64,000 nt of DNA from Pengzhenrongella frigida (GCF_004168625.1 NZ_SDWW01000006.1:62001-126000), one strand, 5' to 3'; shown: positions 47,556-57,558, counted from the first letter of the stretch. The notes: generated from the sequence alone by a model not told the origin. Numbers and translations are program-made.

Positions 47556-48338
47556 ATGGTGCGGCACTCGGTCCTGAAGTACGTCCGGGTCCGCGACTAC
47601 CTGCGTTCGCTCGTCACCCACGAGCTCGCGGTGGGCGATGCGATCCCGTCCGAGCGCCTGCTGTGCGAGCGTTTCGGGGTGTCCCGGATGACCGTGCGGC
47701 AGGCCGTCGACGCGCTCGTGGTCGAGGGGCTGCTCGAGCGCGAGCAGGGCCGGGGCACGTTCGTCGCCCCGACCAAGATGGATCTTGAGGTCCGCCTGTC
47801 GTCGTTCGGCGAGGAGATGCGCCGCCGCGGCATGGAGCCGTCGTCGAAGGTGCTCGCCGCCGAGGAGGTCGCGGCCTCGCCCGACATCGCCGACGCGCTC
47901 GACCTCCTGCCCGGCGAGCAGGTCTTCTACCTGCACCGCGTGCGCTACGCCGACGGCGAGCCGATGGCGATCGAGCAGTCCTGGTTGCCCAGCCGGCTCG
48001 CCCCCGGCCTGTTCGACGACGGTGCCCCCGCCAGCGTGTACGGCGAGCTCCGGCGGCGCGGCCTCGAGCCGGACTGGGGTGAGGACATCGTGGCGGCCAG
48101 CGAGGTCGACTCGCAGGACGCGGACCTGCTCGGGCTGCGCACCGGGCGGGCCGTGCTGCGGATGACCCGCCGGACCTTCGCGGGCGACACGGCCTGCGTC
48201 TACTCCCGCTCGTCATACCGGGCCGACCGGTACGTGCTGTGGGTGCCGCTGCGTGCACCGCGCCGCGCCCTCACCCCCACCCCCGCGACCGAGGAAGCGC
48301 CCCGCGCGGCGCCCTCACTGGAGAGCGAGCACTCGTGA
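47556..48338 (+). CDS. DasR-like GntR/HutC regulator
   Basis: 260 residues. N-terminal winged helix (YLRSLVTHELAVGDAIPSERLLCERFGVSRMTVRQAVDALVVEGLLEREQGRGTFV is the classic GntR pattern, about 14-70) and a C-terminal UTRA ligand domain. DasR-type proteins sense glucosamine-6-phosphate and repress GlcNAc PTS genes. Its place between IIC and IIB plus the dre-like sites supports this. The C-terminal 25 residues are disordered. Overlaps the first IIB gene by GTGA. Confidence 0.85.
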   Translation: MVRHSVLKYVRVRDYLRSLVTHELAVGDAIPSERLLCERFGVSRMTVRQAVDALVVEGLLEREQGRGTFVAPTKMDLEVRLSSFGEEMRRRGMEPSSKVLAAEEVAASPDIADALDLLPGEQVFYLHRVRYADGEPMAIEQSWLPSRLAPGLFDDGAPASVYGELRRRGLEPDWGEDIVAASEVDSQDADLLGLRTGRAVLRMTRRTFAGDTACVYSRSSYRADRYVLWVPLRAPRRALTPTPATEEAPRAAPSLESEHS

Positions 48339-48568
48339 CGGACCAGGCGGCACTCATCTTGGCGGCGCTGGGCGGGGTCGCGAACATCATCGACATCGAG
48401 CCGTGCACCACGCGGCTGCGGTCGGAGGTGCGCGACCCGGCGCGCGTCGACGTCCCGGCGCTGCGCGCCGCCGGCGCCCACGGCGTGATGATCTCCGGGC
48501 ACGTCGTGCAGGTGGTGGTCGGCCCCAGCGTCGACACCCTCGCGACCGACCTCGAGGAACTGATGTGA
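48335..48568 (+). CDS. PTS Enzyme IIB, copy 1
   Basis: 77 residues. DIEPCTTRLRSEV carries the phospho-accepting Cys; LGGVANI and HGVMISGHVVQVVVG are typical of glucose-family IIB domains. Coupled to the regulator gene by a 4-base overlap. Confidence 0.88.
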   Translation: MTDQAALILAALGGVANIIDIEPCTTRLRSEVRDPARVDVPALRAAGAHGVMISGHVVQVVVGPSVDTLATDLEELM

Positions 48569-48583
48569 CTAGTCTTGACACTC
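48568..48583. promoter_or_regulatory. Third dre-like site, upstream of IIB copy 2
   Basis: AGTCTTGAC shares the GTCTNGAC core of the other two sites but only 8 of 12 consensus bases. It overlaps TAGTCT (48570-48575), a possible -10, and a TTGACA (48575-48580). Confidence 0.4.
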
Positions 48584-48620
48584 GGCATTCGGGCCGGCGT
48601 CGGTCATCAAGGAGAACCCC

Positions 48621-48851
48621 ATGAGCAAGGCAGAGCAGATCCTCGCGGCCCTCGGCGGGGATGCGAACATCCTCGACCTCGAGCCGTGCATCACGCGGCT
48701 GCGGGTCGAGGTGAAGGACGCCTCGCTCGTCGACGAGGCCGCCCTCAAGGCGACCGGCGCGTTCGGCGTGGTCCGGTCCGGCAAGGTCGTCCAGGTCGTC
48801 GTCGGCCCCGAGGCCGACACCCTCGCCTCCGACATCGAGGACCTGCGCTGA
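48621..48851 (+). CDS. PTS Enzyme IIB, copy 2
   Basis: 76 residues. DLEPCITRLRVEV with the active Cys, and FGVVRSGKVVQVVVGPEADTLASDI. About half identical to copy 1, so a local duplication. AAGGAG lies 7 bases before ATG 48621. Its stop shares one base with the IIA start. Confidence 0.9.
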   Translation: MSKAEQILAALGGDANILDLEPCITRLRVEVKDASLVDEAALKATGAFGVVRSGKVVQVVVGPEADTLASDIEDLR

Positions 48852-49315
48852 TGCCCTTGCCCCTCATCGTGCTGGCCCCCGTGACCGGCACCGTGCAGGC
48901 GATGGCCGACGTTCCCGACCCGGTCTTCGCCGGCGAGATCGTCGGGCCCGGCCTCGCGATCGACCCGAGCCGAGAGGGTGTCGTCGAGGCGATCGCGCCG
49001 GTCGCGGGGAAGATCCTCAAGCTGCACCCGCACGCGTTCGTGATCGTGGCGGACGGGACGCGCGGCGTGCTCGTGCACCTCGGGCTGGACACGGTTCAGC
49101 TCGACGGGGCCGGCTTCACGCTGCACGTGGCCGAGGGCGACACCGTCGCCGCCGGTGACGTCGTGGTGAGCTGGAACCCCGCCGAGATCGAGTCCGGTGG
49201 GCGTTCGCCCGTCTGCCCCATCGTCGCGCTCGAGGGCAAGCCGGGCTCCGTCGTCGGCCTGGTCGAGCCCGGAGCGGACGTGCGGGCGGGCGAGCCGCTG
49301 CTCGAGTGGGCCTGA
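48851..49315 (+). CDS. PTS Enzyme IIA, glucose family (Crr-like)
   Basis: 154 residues. VLAPVTGTVQAMADVPDPVFA, GPGLAIDPSREGVV and GVLVHLGLDTVQLDG with the phospho-His are diagnostic. Passes phosphate from HPr to IIB. Overlaps the HAD gene by 10 bases. Confidence 0.93.
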   Translation: MPLPLIVLAPVTGTVQAMADVPDPVFAGEIVGPGLAIDPSREGVVEAIAPVAGKILKLHPHAFVIVADGTRGVLVHLGLDTVQLDGAGFTLHVAEGDTVAAGDVVVSWNPAEIESGGRSPVCPIVALEGKPGSVVGLVEPGADVRAGEPLLEWA

Positions 49316-49992
49316 TCCACCTCCTGGCGCGTCCGGGGGCGGGCCTGCTGCTCGATCTTGACGGCACGCTGCTCGACAGCGAGCCGGTGCACCGCGGCGC
49401 CTTCCGTGACTACTTCTCGGCGCGCGGGTGGACCGTCTCGGACGAGGTGATCCGCCAGTTCGCGGGTCGGCGCGCGCAGGAGGTCTTTCCCGTGGTCGCC
49501 GGCCCGTGGGCGGGCGAAGACCCCGAGAGCCTCACCGCCGCCGTCCTCGACGTGCTGCGGCGCTCCGGGCGGCGGCCGGTCCCGGTGGCGGGGGCGGTCC
49601 GCCTCCTCGCTGCCTGCGCGCGGGCCGAGCTTCCGGTCGCGATCGTCACGTCCGCGCGACGGGAGTGGGCCGCCGCCGCCCTCGAGCTGCTCGGGGCCGC
49701 GGTGCCCATGGTCACCGCGGAGGACTGCGCGCGGGGCAAGCCCGATCCCGAGCCGTTCCGGCGCGGAGCCGACCTGCTGGGCCTGCCGCCGGGCGGCCTG
49801 GTCGCGGCCGAGGACTCCCCGGCCGGGATCGCGTCGGGGCGCCACGCCGGCATCGGACACGTCCTCGGTGTGACCACGTCCGCGGATGCGGGCGCGCTGC
49901 GACGTGCGGGGGCCCACGAGACGGCGCCGGACCTGACCGCGCTCGCGCTCGCCGTCGAGGCCCTCATGGTGCGCGACGGATCAGGGGCCTGA
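49306..49992 (+). CDS. HAD superfamily phosphatase
   Basis: 228 residues. LLLDLDGTLLDSEP (motif I), VTSARREW (motif II), K in CARGKPDPEPF (motif III) and AAEDSPAGIASGRHAG (motif IV). Beta-phosphoglucomutase/sugar-phosphatase branch. Translation overlap with IIA suggests it clears a sugar phosphate from PTS uptake, but the substrate is unknown. Confidence 0.88.
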   Translation: MGLIHLLARPGAGLLLDLDGTLLDSEPVHRGAFRDYFSARGWTVSDEVIRQFAGRRAQEVFPVVAGPWAGEDPESLTAAVLDVLRRSGRRPVPVAGAVRLLAACARAELPVAIVTSARREWAAAALELLGAAVPMVTAEDCARGKPDPEPFRRGADLLGLPPGGLVAAEDSPAGIASGRHAGIGHVLGVTTSADAGALRRAGAHETAPDLTALALAVEALMVRDGSGA

Positions 49993-50012
49993 TCGCGCGA
50001 CCGATCCCGCGG

Positions 50013-51098
50013 TCAGGCGTTCGGCGCCTGCGCCCGCTCGGAGACCTGCGCCCGCTCGGGCACTCGCGGAGCCTCGGTGGGGTCGGCGACCACCGTCGTC
50101 CGTTCGATCACGACCTCCCGGCGCGGCAGGGCGAGGTCGATGCCCTCGGCCGCCAGCGAGATGCGGATCTTGGCCCGCAGCGCGCGCGACACGTCCCACT
50201 GCCGCGAGGGCGCCGTCTTGATCAGCAGGCGCAGCATCGCGCCCTCCGCCGAGAGGTCCTCGATCCCGGCGACCTCGGCCTCACCCTGGATCGCGGGCCC
50301 GAGGTCGGGATCGGCGGCGACCTCGGCGGCGGCCTCCAGCAGCAACGCCTGCACCCGCGGCACGTCCTGGTCGGCGAGCACACGGACCTCGATCAGCGCG
50401 CGCGACCACCCCTGCGTCATGTTCCCGACCCGCAGGATCTCGCCGTTGCGCACATACCAGAGCGTCCCGTTGAGCGAGCGGACCTGCGTCACGCGCAGAC
50501 CCACCTGTTCGACGACGCCGCTCGCCTCGCCCAGGTCCACGACGTCACCGACGCCGTACTGGTCCTCGGCGAGCATCGAGATGCCGGCCAGGAAGTCCTT
50601 GACGAGCGTCTGCGCCCCGAACCCGAGCGCGACCCCGACCACGCCGGCCGACGCGAGCAGCGGGCCGACGTCCACGTGCAAGATCCCCAGCACGAGGACG
50701 ACGACGACCGCACCCACGATGAAGGTCGCGCCCGAGCTCAGCGCCGACCCCATGGTCTGGGCGCGCTGCGCGCGGCGCGCGGCCGCCAGCGGGCTCGTCT
50801 CGGCCTGTCCGCCGTCCTGGCGCAGCCCGCGCGACAGCCGCCCGGCATTGCGCTGCAGGGCGGGGGCGCCGTCCACCAGGTGGCGCACCGTGCGCCGGAT
50901 GAAGCGGCGCAGCAGCGCGAGCGCGATCCCGCCGATCAGGAGGGTCAGCCCGATCTGCCAGGCCGGGGTGATCAGCGCGTCGAACCACTCCCCGCCGTCC
51001 TTCACCGCCTGGCCGAGGGTCGTGTTCGGGTCGAGCGTCGGGTCGGTCGCGGCGAGCACGCGGGCGTCGGAGAGCAGGGACGAGGTGGGGGCAAGCAT
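50013..51098 (-). CDS. MscS-type mechanosensitive channel
   Basis: 361 residues. Helix 1 at about 46-66, a cytoplasmic loop with Arg-rich segments, then two helices and the pore-lining VALGFGAQTLVKDFLAGISMLAEDQYGVGDVVDLG, as in MscS/YkuT proteins. Releases solutes on hypo-osmotic shock, the opposite arm to the osmolyte importer at 23-27 kb. ATG 51098 has TACCCT 7 bases upstream. The C-tail carries an 18-bp DNA repeat (50027-50062). Confidence 0.9.
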   Translation of the reverse strand: MLAPTSSLLSDARVLAATDPTLDPNTTLGQAVKDGGEWFDALITPAWQIGLTLLIGGIALALLRRFIRRTVRHLVDGAPALQRNAGRLSRGLRQDGGQAETSPLAAARRAQRAQTMGSALSSGATFIVGAVVVVLVLGILHVDVGPLLASAGVVGVALGFGAQTLVKDFLAGISMLAEDQYGVGDVVDLGEASGVVEQVGLRVTQVRSLNGTLWYVRNGEILRVGNMTQGWSRALIEVRVLADQDVPRVQALLLEAAAEVAADPDLGPAIQGEAEVAGIEDLSAEGAMLRLLIKTAPSRQWDVSRALRAKIRISLAAEGIDLALPRREVVIERTTVVADPTEAPRVPERAQVSERAQAPNA

Positions 51099-51105
51099 GG
51101 CCAGC

Positions 51106-51111
51106 AGGGTA
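51106..51111 (-). promoter_or_regulatory. -10 element for leaderless mscS-type gene
   Basis: TACCCT on the minus strand, 7 bases before ATG 51098. Confidence 0.5.
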
Positions 51112-51305
51112 GTCGGCGCCGCTGGGAGTCCCCTCGACGCGGCGACGGGCAGACGTCGGGAGTCCGGACCTGCGCCCCGCGGACGCGGACAAACTCGGTC
51201 GAATCGCCTGCACCTGCGCGCTGAATCGCCCGCGGCTGTGAGGTGGATCGCCCGCGCCCGCGCGGTGAGCGGCCACCCCGGCGGCGGACCTGGCAGGATC
51301 AGAGC

Positions 51306-53444
51306 GTGCCAGACGCGACCGAGGAAGTGCCGGAGCAGTTGCTGCGACTCGCGGAGGCGTACGGAGTCGTGCCCGACTACTGGGGTTTCGACGGAACTCA
51401 CCTCCTCGTCGCCCCTCACACGCTCATCGCCGTGCTCGCCGCGCTCGGCGTGGATGCGTCCTCGCCGGAGCGGATCGACGTCAGCCTCGCGCACGTGCGC
51501 GACGACCCGTGGCGGCGCGCGCTGCCGCCCGTCATGGTGGTGCGTCAGGGGGAGTCGCCGCAGGTCCCCGTGCACGTGCAGGACGGCGACCCCGTCCAGG
51601 TCTGGCTCGAGCTCGATCCGGAGGCGGGCGGCGGTCGCCGCGAGGTGACCCAGCTCGACGTGTACACCGAGCCGCGCACGGTGGACGGTCAGCGCATCGG
51701 CCGGGCGACGTTCGAGCTGCCGAGCGACCTGCCGCTCGGGTGGCACACCATGCGCGCGGAGGGCCCGAGCGGCCCGGCGCGCTGCAACGTCGTCATCGTG
51801 CCCGATCGCCTGGAGCTGCCGGAGCAGCTGCGCGAGGGTCGCGCCTGGGGATTCATGGCCCAGGTGTACTCGGTGCGCTCGCGCCAGTCCTGGGGGGTCG
51901 GAGACCTGGCGGACGTCGGCGAGCTCGCGTGGCTGGCCGGCCGCCGCTGCGGCGCGGACTTCCTGCTCATCAACCCGTTGCACGCGGCCGAGCCCGCAGG
52001 TCCTATGACGCCGTCCCCGTACCTGCCGACCACCCGCCGGTTCGTCAACCCGCTGTACCTGCGGGTGGAGGACATCCGCGAGACGGCGTACCTGTCGGCG
52101 GCGGACCGCTCGCTAGTCGAGTGGGCCGCGGAGTCCGTGCGCTCGCTCGACGACGACGACGGCCCGATCGACCGGGATGCGGCCTGGACCGCGAAGCGCA
52201 ACGCGCTCGAGGTCGTCTACGCCGCCCCGCGGTCCACCGCCCGCCAGGCCGCGTTCGACGCCTTCCGCGCCGAGCAGGGCGAGGGTCTCGAGGCGTTCGC
52301 GCTGTGGTGCGCCCTGACCGAGCGGTACGGCACGGCCGAGCACTGGCCGGCCCCGGCGCGGGACCCGGCCTCGGCGTTCGTCGCCGCCGCCAAGCTCGAG
52401 CTCGCCGACCGGATCGACGCGCACTGCTGGCTGCAGTGGGTGTGCGACGACCAGCTGGCCGCCGCGCAGCGTGCCGCCCGCGACGGCGGCATGTCGATCG
52501 GCATCATGCAGGACCTGGCCGTCGGCGTGCACCCGTTCGGTGCGGACGCCTGGGCGCTCGGCGACGTGCTCGCGACCGACGTCGGGGTCGGTGCGCCGCC
52601 CGACATGTACAACCAGAAGGGGCAGAACTGGTCCCAGCCGCCGTGGCGGCCCGACGCCGTCGCGCGCGCCGGGTACCTGCCGTACCGGGACATGCTGCGC
52701 ACGGTGCTGCGGCACGCGGGCGCCATCCGGATCGACCACGTCATCGGGCTGTTCCGGCTCTGGTGGATCCCGCAGGGCGCGGGCGCGGATCAGGGTGCGT
52801 ACGTGCGCTACGACCACGACGCGCTGATCGGCATCCTCTGCCTCGAGGCGGCCCGCGCCGGCGCGGTCGTCATCGGCGAGGACCTCGGCGTGTTCGAGCC
52901 GTGGGTGCGCGGGTACCTCGCGGACCGCGGCATCCTCGGCACGTCCATCCTCTGGTTCGAGAAGGACGCCGCGGGTGCGCCGCTGGCCCCCGAGGCCTAC
53001 CGGCGGCTCGCGCTCACGACCGTCACGACCCACGACCTCCCGCCGACGGCGGGGTACCTCGCCGAGGAGCACGTCGCGCTGCGCGAGCGCCTCGGGCTGC
53101 TGACCGAACCCGTGCAGGTGGTGCGCCGGGCGGCCCGGCAGGAGCGTGCGGCCATGCTCGATGCCCTCGACCGGCGAGGGCTGATCGGCCCGGACCCGTC
53201 CGAGCGGGAGATCGTCGAGGCGCTGCACCGCTTCGTGCTGGCCACCCCCGCGGTGCTCGTCGGGGTGTCGCTGGCCGACGCGGTCGGCGAGCGACGTGCG
53301 CAGAACCAGCCGGGTACGGACACCGAGTACCCGAACTGGAAGGTCCCGCTCGCGGACGGCTCGGGCCAGCTGGTCGGCATCGAGGAGCTCTTCGACAGCG
53401 CCCGGCTGCGCTCGCTGGTTGCGGCCCTGCAGCACGGCGCCTGA
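51306..53444 (+). CDS. malQ: 4-alpha-glucanotransferase
   Basis: 712 residues. Transfers maltosyl or longer glucan chains. GH77 features: an N-terminal beta domain of about 150 residues (long form), SPYLPTTRRFVNPLYL, IGIMQDLAVGVHPFGADAWA, GAPPDMYNQKGQNWSQPPWRPD, IRIDHVIGLFRLWWIP (nucleophile Asp), VIGEDLGVFEPWVR (acid/base Glu) and TVTTHDLPPTAGYL. GTG 51306 has CAGGAT 6 bases upstream. The stop region is duplicated (23-bp unit). Confidence 0.95.
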   Translation: MPDATEEVPEQLLRLAEAYGVVPDYWGFDGTHLLVAPHTLIAVLAALGVDASSPERIDVSLAHVRDDPWRRALPPVMVVRQGESPQVPVHVQDGDPVQVWLELDPEAGGGRREVTQLDVYTEPRTVDGQRIGRATFELPSDLPLGWHTMRAEGPSGPARCNVVIVPDRLELPEQLREGRAWGFMAQVYSVRSRQSWGVGDLADVGELAWLAGRRCGADFLLINPLHAAEPAGPMTPSPYLPTTRRFVNPLYLRVEDIRETAYLSAADRSLVEWAAESVRSLDDDDGPIDRDAAWTAKRNALEVVYAAPRSTARQAAFDAFRAEQGEGLEAFALWCALTERYGTAEHWPAPARDPASAFVAAAKLELADRIDAHCWLQWVCDDQLAAAQRAARDGGMSIGIMQDLAVGVHPFGADAWALGDVLATDVGVGAPPDMYNQKGQNWSQPPWRPDAVARAGYLPYRDMLRTVLRHAGAIRIDHVIGLFRLWWIPQGAGADQGAYVRYDHDALIGILCLEAARAGAVVIGEDLGVFEPWVRGYLADRGILGTSILWFEKDAAGAPLAPEAYRRLALTTVTTHDLPPTAGYLAEEHVALRERLGLLTEPVQVVRRAARQERAAMLDALDRRGLIGPDPSEREIVEALHRFVLATPAVLVGVSLADAVGERRAQNQPGTDTEYPNWKVPLADGSGQLVGIEELFDSARLRSLVAALQHGA

Positions 53445-53467
53445 CGGTTCGGCAGCGCGGCGCCTGA
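53429..53467 (+). repeat. 23-bp near-tandem duplication of the malQ stop
   Basis: 53429-53444 recurs at 53452-53467 with one change in 16 bases, so GGCGCCTGA appears twice. Confidence 0.75.
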
Positions 53468-53470
53468 GCG

Positions 53471-53519
53471 ACGACGAACGCCCCGCCTCCCGGTGCACCG
53501 GGGTCGGGGCGTTCGTCGT
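53471..53519. terminator. Bidirectional terminator between malQ and pepN
   Basis: Perfect 15-bp stem (53471-53485 with 53505-53519) and 19-base loop that itself folds. The two genes converge on it. Confidence 0.75.
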
Positions 53520-53534
53520 TCCGGTGGAGGCTCG

Positions 53535-56123
53535 CTAGCCGCGGGCGCGGTCCGTGTCCTGGGCCGCCAGGGCGCGGCGGACCGCGTCGCGGTTCTCGAC
53601 CACCATGCGGCGCAGGCCCGGCTGGCGGTCGCCGAGCTCGGTGAGCCAGGCGTCCGTGCGGGTGAGCAGGTCGACGCCGGGATAGGCGGCGAGCTCGGTC
53701 GGGTACAGGCCCTGGGCGATGTCCTGAGCCATGTCGTTGCCGCGCGTGGCCCAGACCTGCTCGATCGAGGCGAAGTACGCCTCGACGTACGGCACGAGCA
53801 GGGCGCGGTCGTGCACGTCGACGAAGCCGCCGATCGAGGTCTCCAGCAGCGCGTTCGGCAGGGTGTCGTCCTCGACCATGGCGTGCCACGCCGCGGCCTT
53901 CGCCTCGGTCGTGGGGATCGCCGCACGGGCGCCGGCAGCCTCCCGCTCGCCGCTCGCAGTGGCGTCGACGACGAGGGCGGCGGTGATCTCCGCCTCGCCC
54001 GCCCGGCCCCCCGCCACCAGCGCGGTGAGCAGCTCCCAGCGCAGGTCGGTGTCGATGGTCAGGCCGTCGAGCACGCGGGTGCCGTCCAGCAGGGCGGCGA
54101 TGGCGTCGAGCTGGCCGGGAGTCTGCGCCCGGACGGCGAACGCCTTGACGAGCTGCAGCTCGGTGTCGCTGCCGGCCGCGGCGCCCTCGACGAGCGTCCA
54201 CAACCGGTCACCCGCTGCGGCGGACGTCGCGACGCGGTGCTCCTCGGCGACGAACATGTCGAGCGTCGTGGACAGCTGGCGCAGCAGGACCAGCACGACG
54301 GACGAGTTCGTCTCGTGCGCGAGGTTGCCCAGCACGAGGTCGATGAAGTCGCGCCCGGCCAATTCGCCGTCGCGGGTCATGTCCCAGGCCGCCGCCCAGA
54401 CCAGGGTGCGGGGCAGGTCGGCCGGGAACGATCCGAGGTGCGCGGTCGCGGTCGCGAGCGACCGCGGGTCCAGGCGCACCTTGGCGTAGGCGAGGTCGTC
54501 GTCGTTCACGAGGACCAGGTCGGGACGCCGGCGCCCGACGAGCTCGGGCACCTCGGTCCGTGCGCCGTCCACGTCGAGCTCGACCCGGACGGTCCGCTCG
54601 AGCCGGGCGCCGCCGTCGCCGTCGACGACGTCGTAGCCGCCGATGGCGAGGCGGTGCGGGCGTTGCACGGGGTGCGCGGCCGGGACCTCCTGCAGGACGG
54701 CGAACGACGTGATCACGCCGTCGGCATCGGTCGTGATCTCCGGGCGCAGCAGCGTCACGCCGGCGCGCTCGAGCCACAGGCCGGACCACTGCGACAGGTC
54801 GCGGCCGCTCGCGGCCTCGAGCTCGGTGAGCAGGTCCCGCAACGTCGTGTTGCCGTAGGCGTGCTTGGCGAAGTACGCCTTGACCCCGTCGAAGAACTGA
54901 TCCTCACCGACCCAGGCCACGAGCTGGCGCAGCACGCTCGCGCCCTTGGCGTAGGTGATGCCGTCGAAGTTGACCTCGACGTCGGCGAGGTCCCGGATCT
55001 CGGCGACGATCGGGTGCGTGGAGGGCAGCTGGTCCTGGCGGTAGGCCCAGGACTTCTCCATCGAGGAGAACGTGGTCCACGCGCCGGTCCACTGCGTGGC
55101 CTCGGCGGCGGCGAGGGCGGAGGCGTACTCGGCGAACGACTCGTTCAGCCACAGGTCGTTCCACCAGCGCATCGTCACCAGGTCGCCGAACCACATGTGG
55201 GCGAGCTCGTGCAGGATCGTGATCGCGCGGCGCTCGATGACCGCCTCGGGCACCTTGGAGCGGAAGACGTAGGACTCGCGGAACGTCACCGCACCCGCGT
55301 TCTCCATGGCCCCGGCGTTGAACTCGGGCACGAAGATCTGGTCGTACTTGACGTACGGGTACGCCCGGCCGAACTTCTCCTCGTAGAACGCGAAGCCGCG
55401 CCGGGTCAGGTCGAGGATGTTCTCGGTGTCGAGGTGCTCGGCCAGCGACGCGCGGCAGAAGACCCCGAGCGGGATGGTCCGGCCGTCGGAGCTGGTGAGC
55501 TCGCCGGTCTCACCCGTGTACGGACCCGCGACGATGGCGGTCACGTAGCTGGACAGCACCGCGGTCGGCGCGAACGACCAGACCGCGGACGGCGCGTCCG
55601 TCGACGTGCCGGGCGCGGGCGTGGCCACCGGCGTGGGGGAGTTGGAGATGACCCTCCAGTACGCGGGCGCGGTCACCGTGAACGTGAACACGCTCTTGAG
55701 GTCCGGCTGCTCGAACACCGCGAACACGCGGCGCGAGTCGGCGACCTCGAACTGGGAGTAGAGGTAGACCTCCTCGTCGACCGGGTCCACGAAGCGGTGC
55801 AGGCCCTCGCCGGTGTTCGTGTACGCGCACTCGGCCTCGACCCGCAGCTCGTTCTGCGCAGCGAGCCCCTCGAGCTGGATGCGGGAGTCGGCGAACACCA
55901 CGGCGGGGTCGAGCTCGCGGCCGTTGAGGGTGACGGCGCGGACGGTCGGTGCGATCAGGTCGACGAACGTGGCGGCGCCCTCGCTGGCGCTGAACCGGAT
56001 CACGGTGGACGACGTGAACGTCGTCGGCCCCGTGGTCAGGTCGAGAGCGACCTGGTAGGACGTCACGGACAGCAGCGCAGCGCGCTCCTGAGCCTCATCG
56101 CGGGTCAGGTTCTCGGCGGGCAC
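53535..56123 (-). CDS. pepN: Aminopeptidase N (M1 zinc peptidase)
   Basis: 862 residues. GAMENAG exopeptidase motif and [29 protein letters not shown], with the HExxH-18-E zinc site, are intact. The C-terminal ERAP1-like domain is full length. GTG 56123 is preferred because GAGGGAG sits about 9 bases upstream and homologues start [13 protein letters not shown] 56165 would add 14 residues. Cytoplasmic, trims N-terminal residues in protein turnover. Confidence 0.93.
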   Translation of the reverse strand: MPAENLTRDEAQERAALLSVTSYQVALDLTTGPTTFTSSTVIRFSASEGAATFVDLIAPTVRAVTLNGRELDPAVVFADSRIQLEGLAAQNELRVEAECAYTNTGEGLHRFVDPVDEEVYLYSQFEVADSRRVFAVFEQPDLKSVFTFTVTAPAYWRVISNSPTPVATPAPGTSTDAPSAVWSFAPTAVLSSYVTAIVAGPYTGETGELTSSDGRTIPLGVFCRASLAEHLDTENILDLTRRGFAFYEEKFGRAYPYVKYDQIFVPEFNAGAMENAGAVTFRESYVFRSKVPEAVIERRAITILHELAHMWFGDLVTMRWWNDLWLNESFAEYASALAAAEATQWTGAWTTFSSMEKSWAYRQDQLPSTHPIVAEIRDLADVEVNFDGITYAKGASVLRQLVAWVGEDQFFDGVKAYFAKHAYGNTTLRDLLTELEAASGRDLSQWSGLWLERAGVTLLRPEITTDADGVITSFAVLQEVPAAHPVQRPHRLAIGGYDVVDGDGGARLERTVRVELDVDGARTEVPELVGRRRPDLVLVNDDDLAYAKVRLDPRSLATATAHLGSFPADLPRTLVWAAAWDMTRDGELAGRDFIDLVLGNLAHETNSSVVLVLLRQLSTTLDMFVAEEHRVATSAAAGDRLWTLVEGAAAGSDTELQLVKAFAVRAQTPGQLDAIAALLDGTRVLDGLTIDTDLRWELLTALVAGGRAGEAEITAALVVDATASGEREAAGARAAIPTTEAKAAAWHAMVEDDTLPNALLETSIGGFVDVHDRALLVPYVEAYFASIEQVWATRGNDMAQDIAQGLYPTELAAYPGVDLLTRTDAWLTELGDRQPGLRRMVVENRDAVRRALAAQDTDRARG

Positions 56124-56228
56124 AGCAGCGGCTCCCTCATGGGTGGGTGGGTTAGGCGGAATCATCCCACGCCGGTCCGGCGTTGCTCCATCGAACGCCC
56201 CGCCCGCCCGACCCAAGGAGCCTGTTTC

Positions 56229-56861
56229 GTGACCGACCCGATCCTCGCCGTGCGCCCGGCCACCCCCGTCGTCGACTTCTGGTTCGACCCCGCCTGCCCG
56301 TGGGCCTGGCTGACGTCGCGCTGGATGGACGAGGTGGCGCTCGTGCGCGACGTCGACGTCCGCTGGCACGTGATGAGCCTCGCCGTCCTCAACGACGGGC
56401 GGGAGCTGCCGCCCGAGTACCGCGAGTTCATGGCGCAGGCGTGGGGGCCGGTCCGCGTGATCATCGCGGCCGCCGAGCTGCACGGGGAGAAGTACATCAA
56501 GGCGCTGTACGACGCCCTGGGTACCCGGTTCCACCCGGGCGGGCGCACGGACAACGCCGCGGTCATCGCCGAGGCGCTCGCGGAGGTCGGGCTGCCTGCC
56601 GAGCTCGCGGACCACGCCGTCACCACGGCGTTCGACCCGCAGCTGCGGGCGTCGCATGCAGCCGGGATTGGGCTCGTCGGCGAGGACGTCGGCACGCCGG
56701 TCGTCGCGATCGACGGGGTGGGCTTCTTCGGCCCGGTCATCACCCCGGCACCTACCGGGGCCGACGCCGGCCGGCTGTGGGACGGTCTCGCGCTCCTGAC
56801 CAGCGTGCCCGGCTTCTACGAGCTCAAGCGCACGCGTACCGCGGGGCCGACCTTCGGCTAG
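56229..56861 (+). CDS. DsbA family protein, Rv2466c-like mycothiol-dependent reductase
   Basis: 210 residues. Closely matches the layout of Rv2466c: [74 protein letters not shown] and a final ELKRTRT. In Rv2466c the motif is CPWC; here it is CPWA (C24 to A27), so the second cysteine is lost. A monothiol mechanism using mycothiol is possible. AAGGAG precedes GTG 56229. Confidence 0.85.
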   Translation: MTDPILAVRPATPVVDFWFDPACPWAWLTSRWMDEVALVRDVDVRWHVMSLAVLNDGRELPPEYREFMAQAWGPVRVIIAAAELHGEKYIKALYDALGTRFHPGGRTDNAAVIAEALAEVGLPAELADHAVTTAFDPQLRASHAAGIGLVGEDVGTPVVAIDGVGFFGPVITPAPTGADAGRLWDGLALLTSVPGFYELKRTRTAGPTFG

Positions 56862-56936
56862 CGATGCGGGGGTCGGTCCGACGGCGTGTGATCCTTGACG
56901 CAGACCATGGCCACCCTGAGCGAGGAGCACGTACCG

Positions 56937-57515
56937 ATGGAGCAGACCCACGCGCCCGTGGCCGGACGCCGATTCCTCGGCGGGCTCAGCCCGCGGATGA
57001 CCGCGTTCGTGGCGATCGACGCCGTGCTGCTGCTGGGGTTCCTCGCCGTGCTCGCCTTCGTCCTCACCGGGGGGCTGGGCGGGTCGACGGAGCAGGAGAC
57101 CCCGGCGGCCGGCGCGAGCAGCCGACCGACGCAGACCTCCTCACCCGCCTCGGACGAGCCGGCCGAGGCGAGCACCGTGACGTTCGCCCTGCCGAGCGGC
57201 AACATCGCCTGTGAGGTCGGTTCCGACGCGGCGACCTGCACGATCGCCAACAGCACCGCGACCGTTCCGGCCGACGAGACCTGTGCGGGCGTGGTCGGCG
57301 TCAAGCTCACGGTGACCGCCGAGGGTGCGGCCATGCCGTGCGTCGAGGGGGCCGCGCCCGGCGCCGCCGCCGAGGGCACGGCCGTGCTCGAGTACGGCCA
57401 GTCCGAGACCGTCGGCGACTTCACCTGCACGAGCTCCTCGACCGGGGTCACCTGCAAGCACGACCCGACCGGCAAGGGCTTCAAGCTGGCGCGGGCCACC
57501 TCCGAGCTGTTCTGA
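56937..57515 (+). CDS. Membrane-anchored protein with SGNIAC domain
   Basis: 192 residues. One transmembrane helix near 25-48, then a Thr/Ser/Pro-rich linker and an extracytoplasmic domain with six cysteines in the pattern ALPSGNIACEV, ATCTIAN, ETCAG, MPCVEG, FTCTSS, VTCKHD. The SGNIxC motif is common in actinobacterial secreted proteins (DUF6636-like); function unknown. Start is uncertain: ATG 56937 has GAGGAG 9 bases upstream, ATG 56907 is an alternative. Confidence 0.65.
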   Translation: MEQTHAPVAGRRFLGGLSPRMTAFVAIDAVLLLGFLAVLAFVLTGGLGGSTEQETPAAGASSRPTQTSSPASDEPAEASTVTFALPSGNIACEVGSDAATCTIANSTATVPADETCAGVVGVKLTVTAEGAAMPCVEGAAPGAAAEGTAVLEYGQSETVGDFTCTSSSTGVTCKHDPTGKGFKLARATSELF

Positions 57516-57558
57516 CGACCCGAGCCACCTCCGAGCTGTTCTGACGACCCGAGCCACC
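57495..57558 (+). repeat. 29-bp perfect tandem duplication across a stop codon
   Basis: Units 57495-57523 and 57524-57552 are identical and a third starts (57553-57558). The first unit holds the last codons and TGA of the gene. Confidence 0.9.

Noticed and set aside
53493-56861. 1122-codon open frame on the plus strand over pepN
   Set aside because: It is antisense to a full-length aminopeptidase with intact motifs; its Arg/Gly/Val-rich composition is typical of shadow frames in GC-rich DNA. Only its last part (from 56229) is real.
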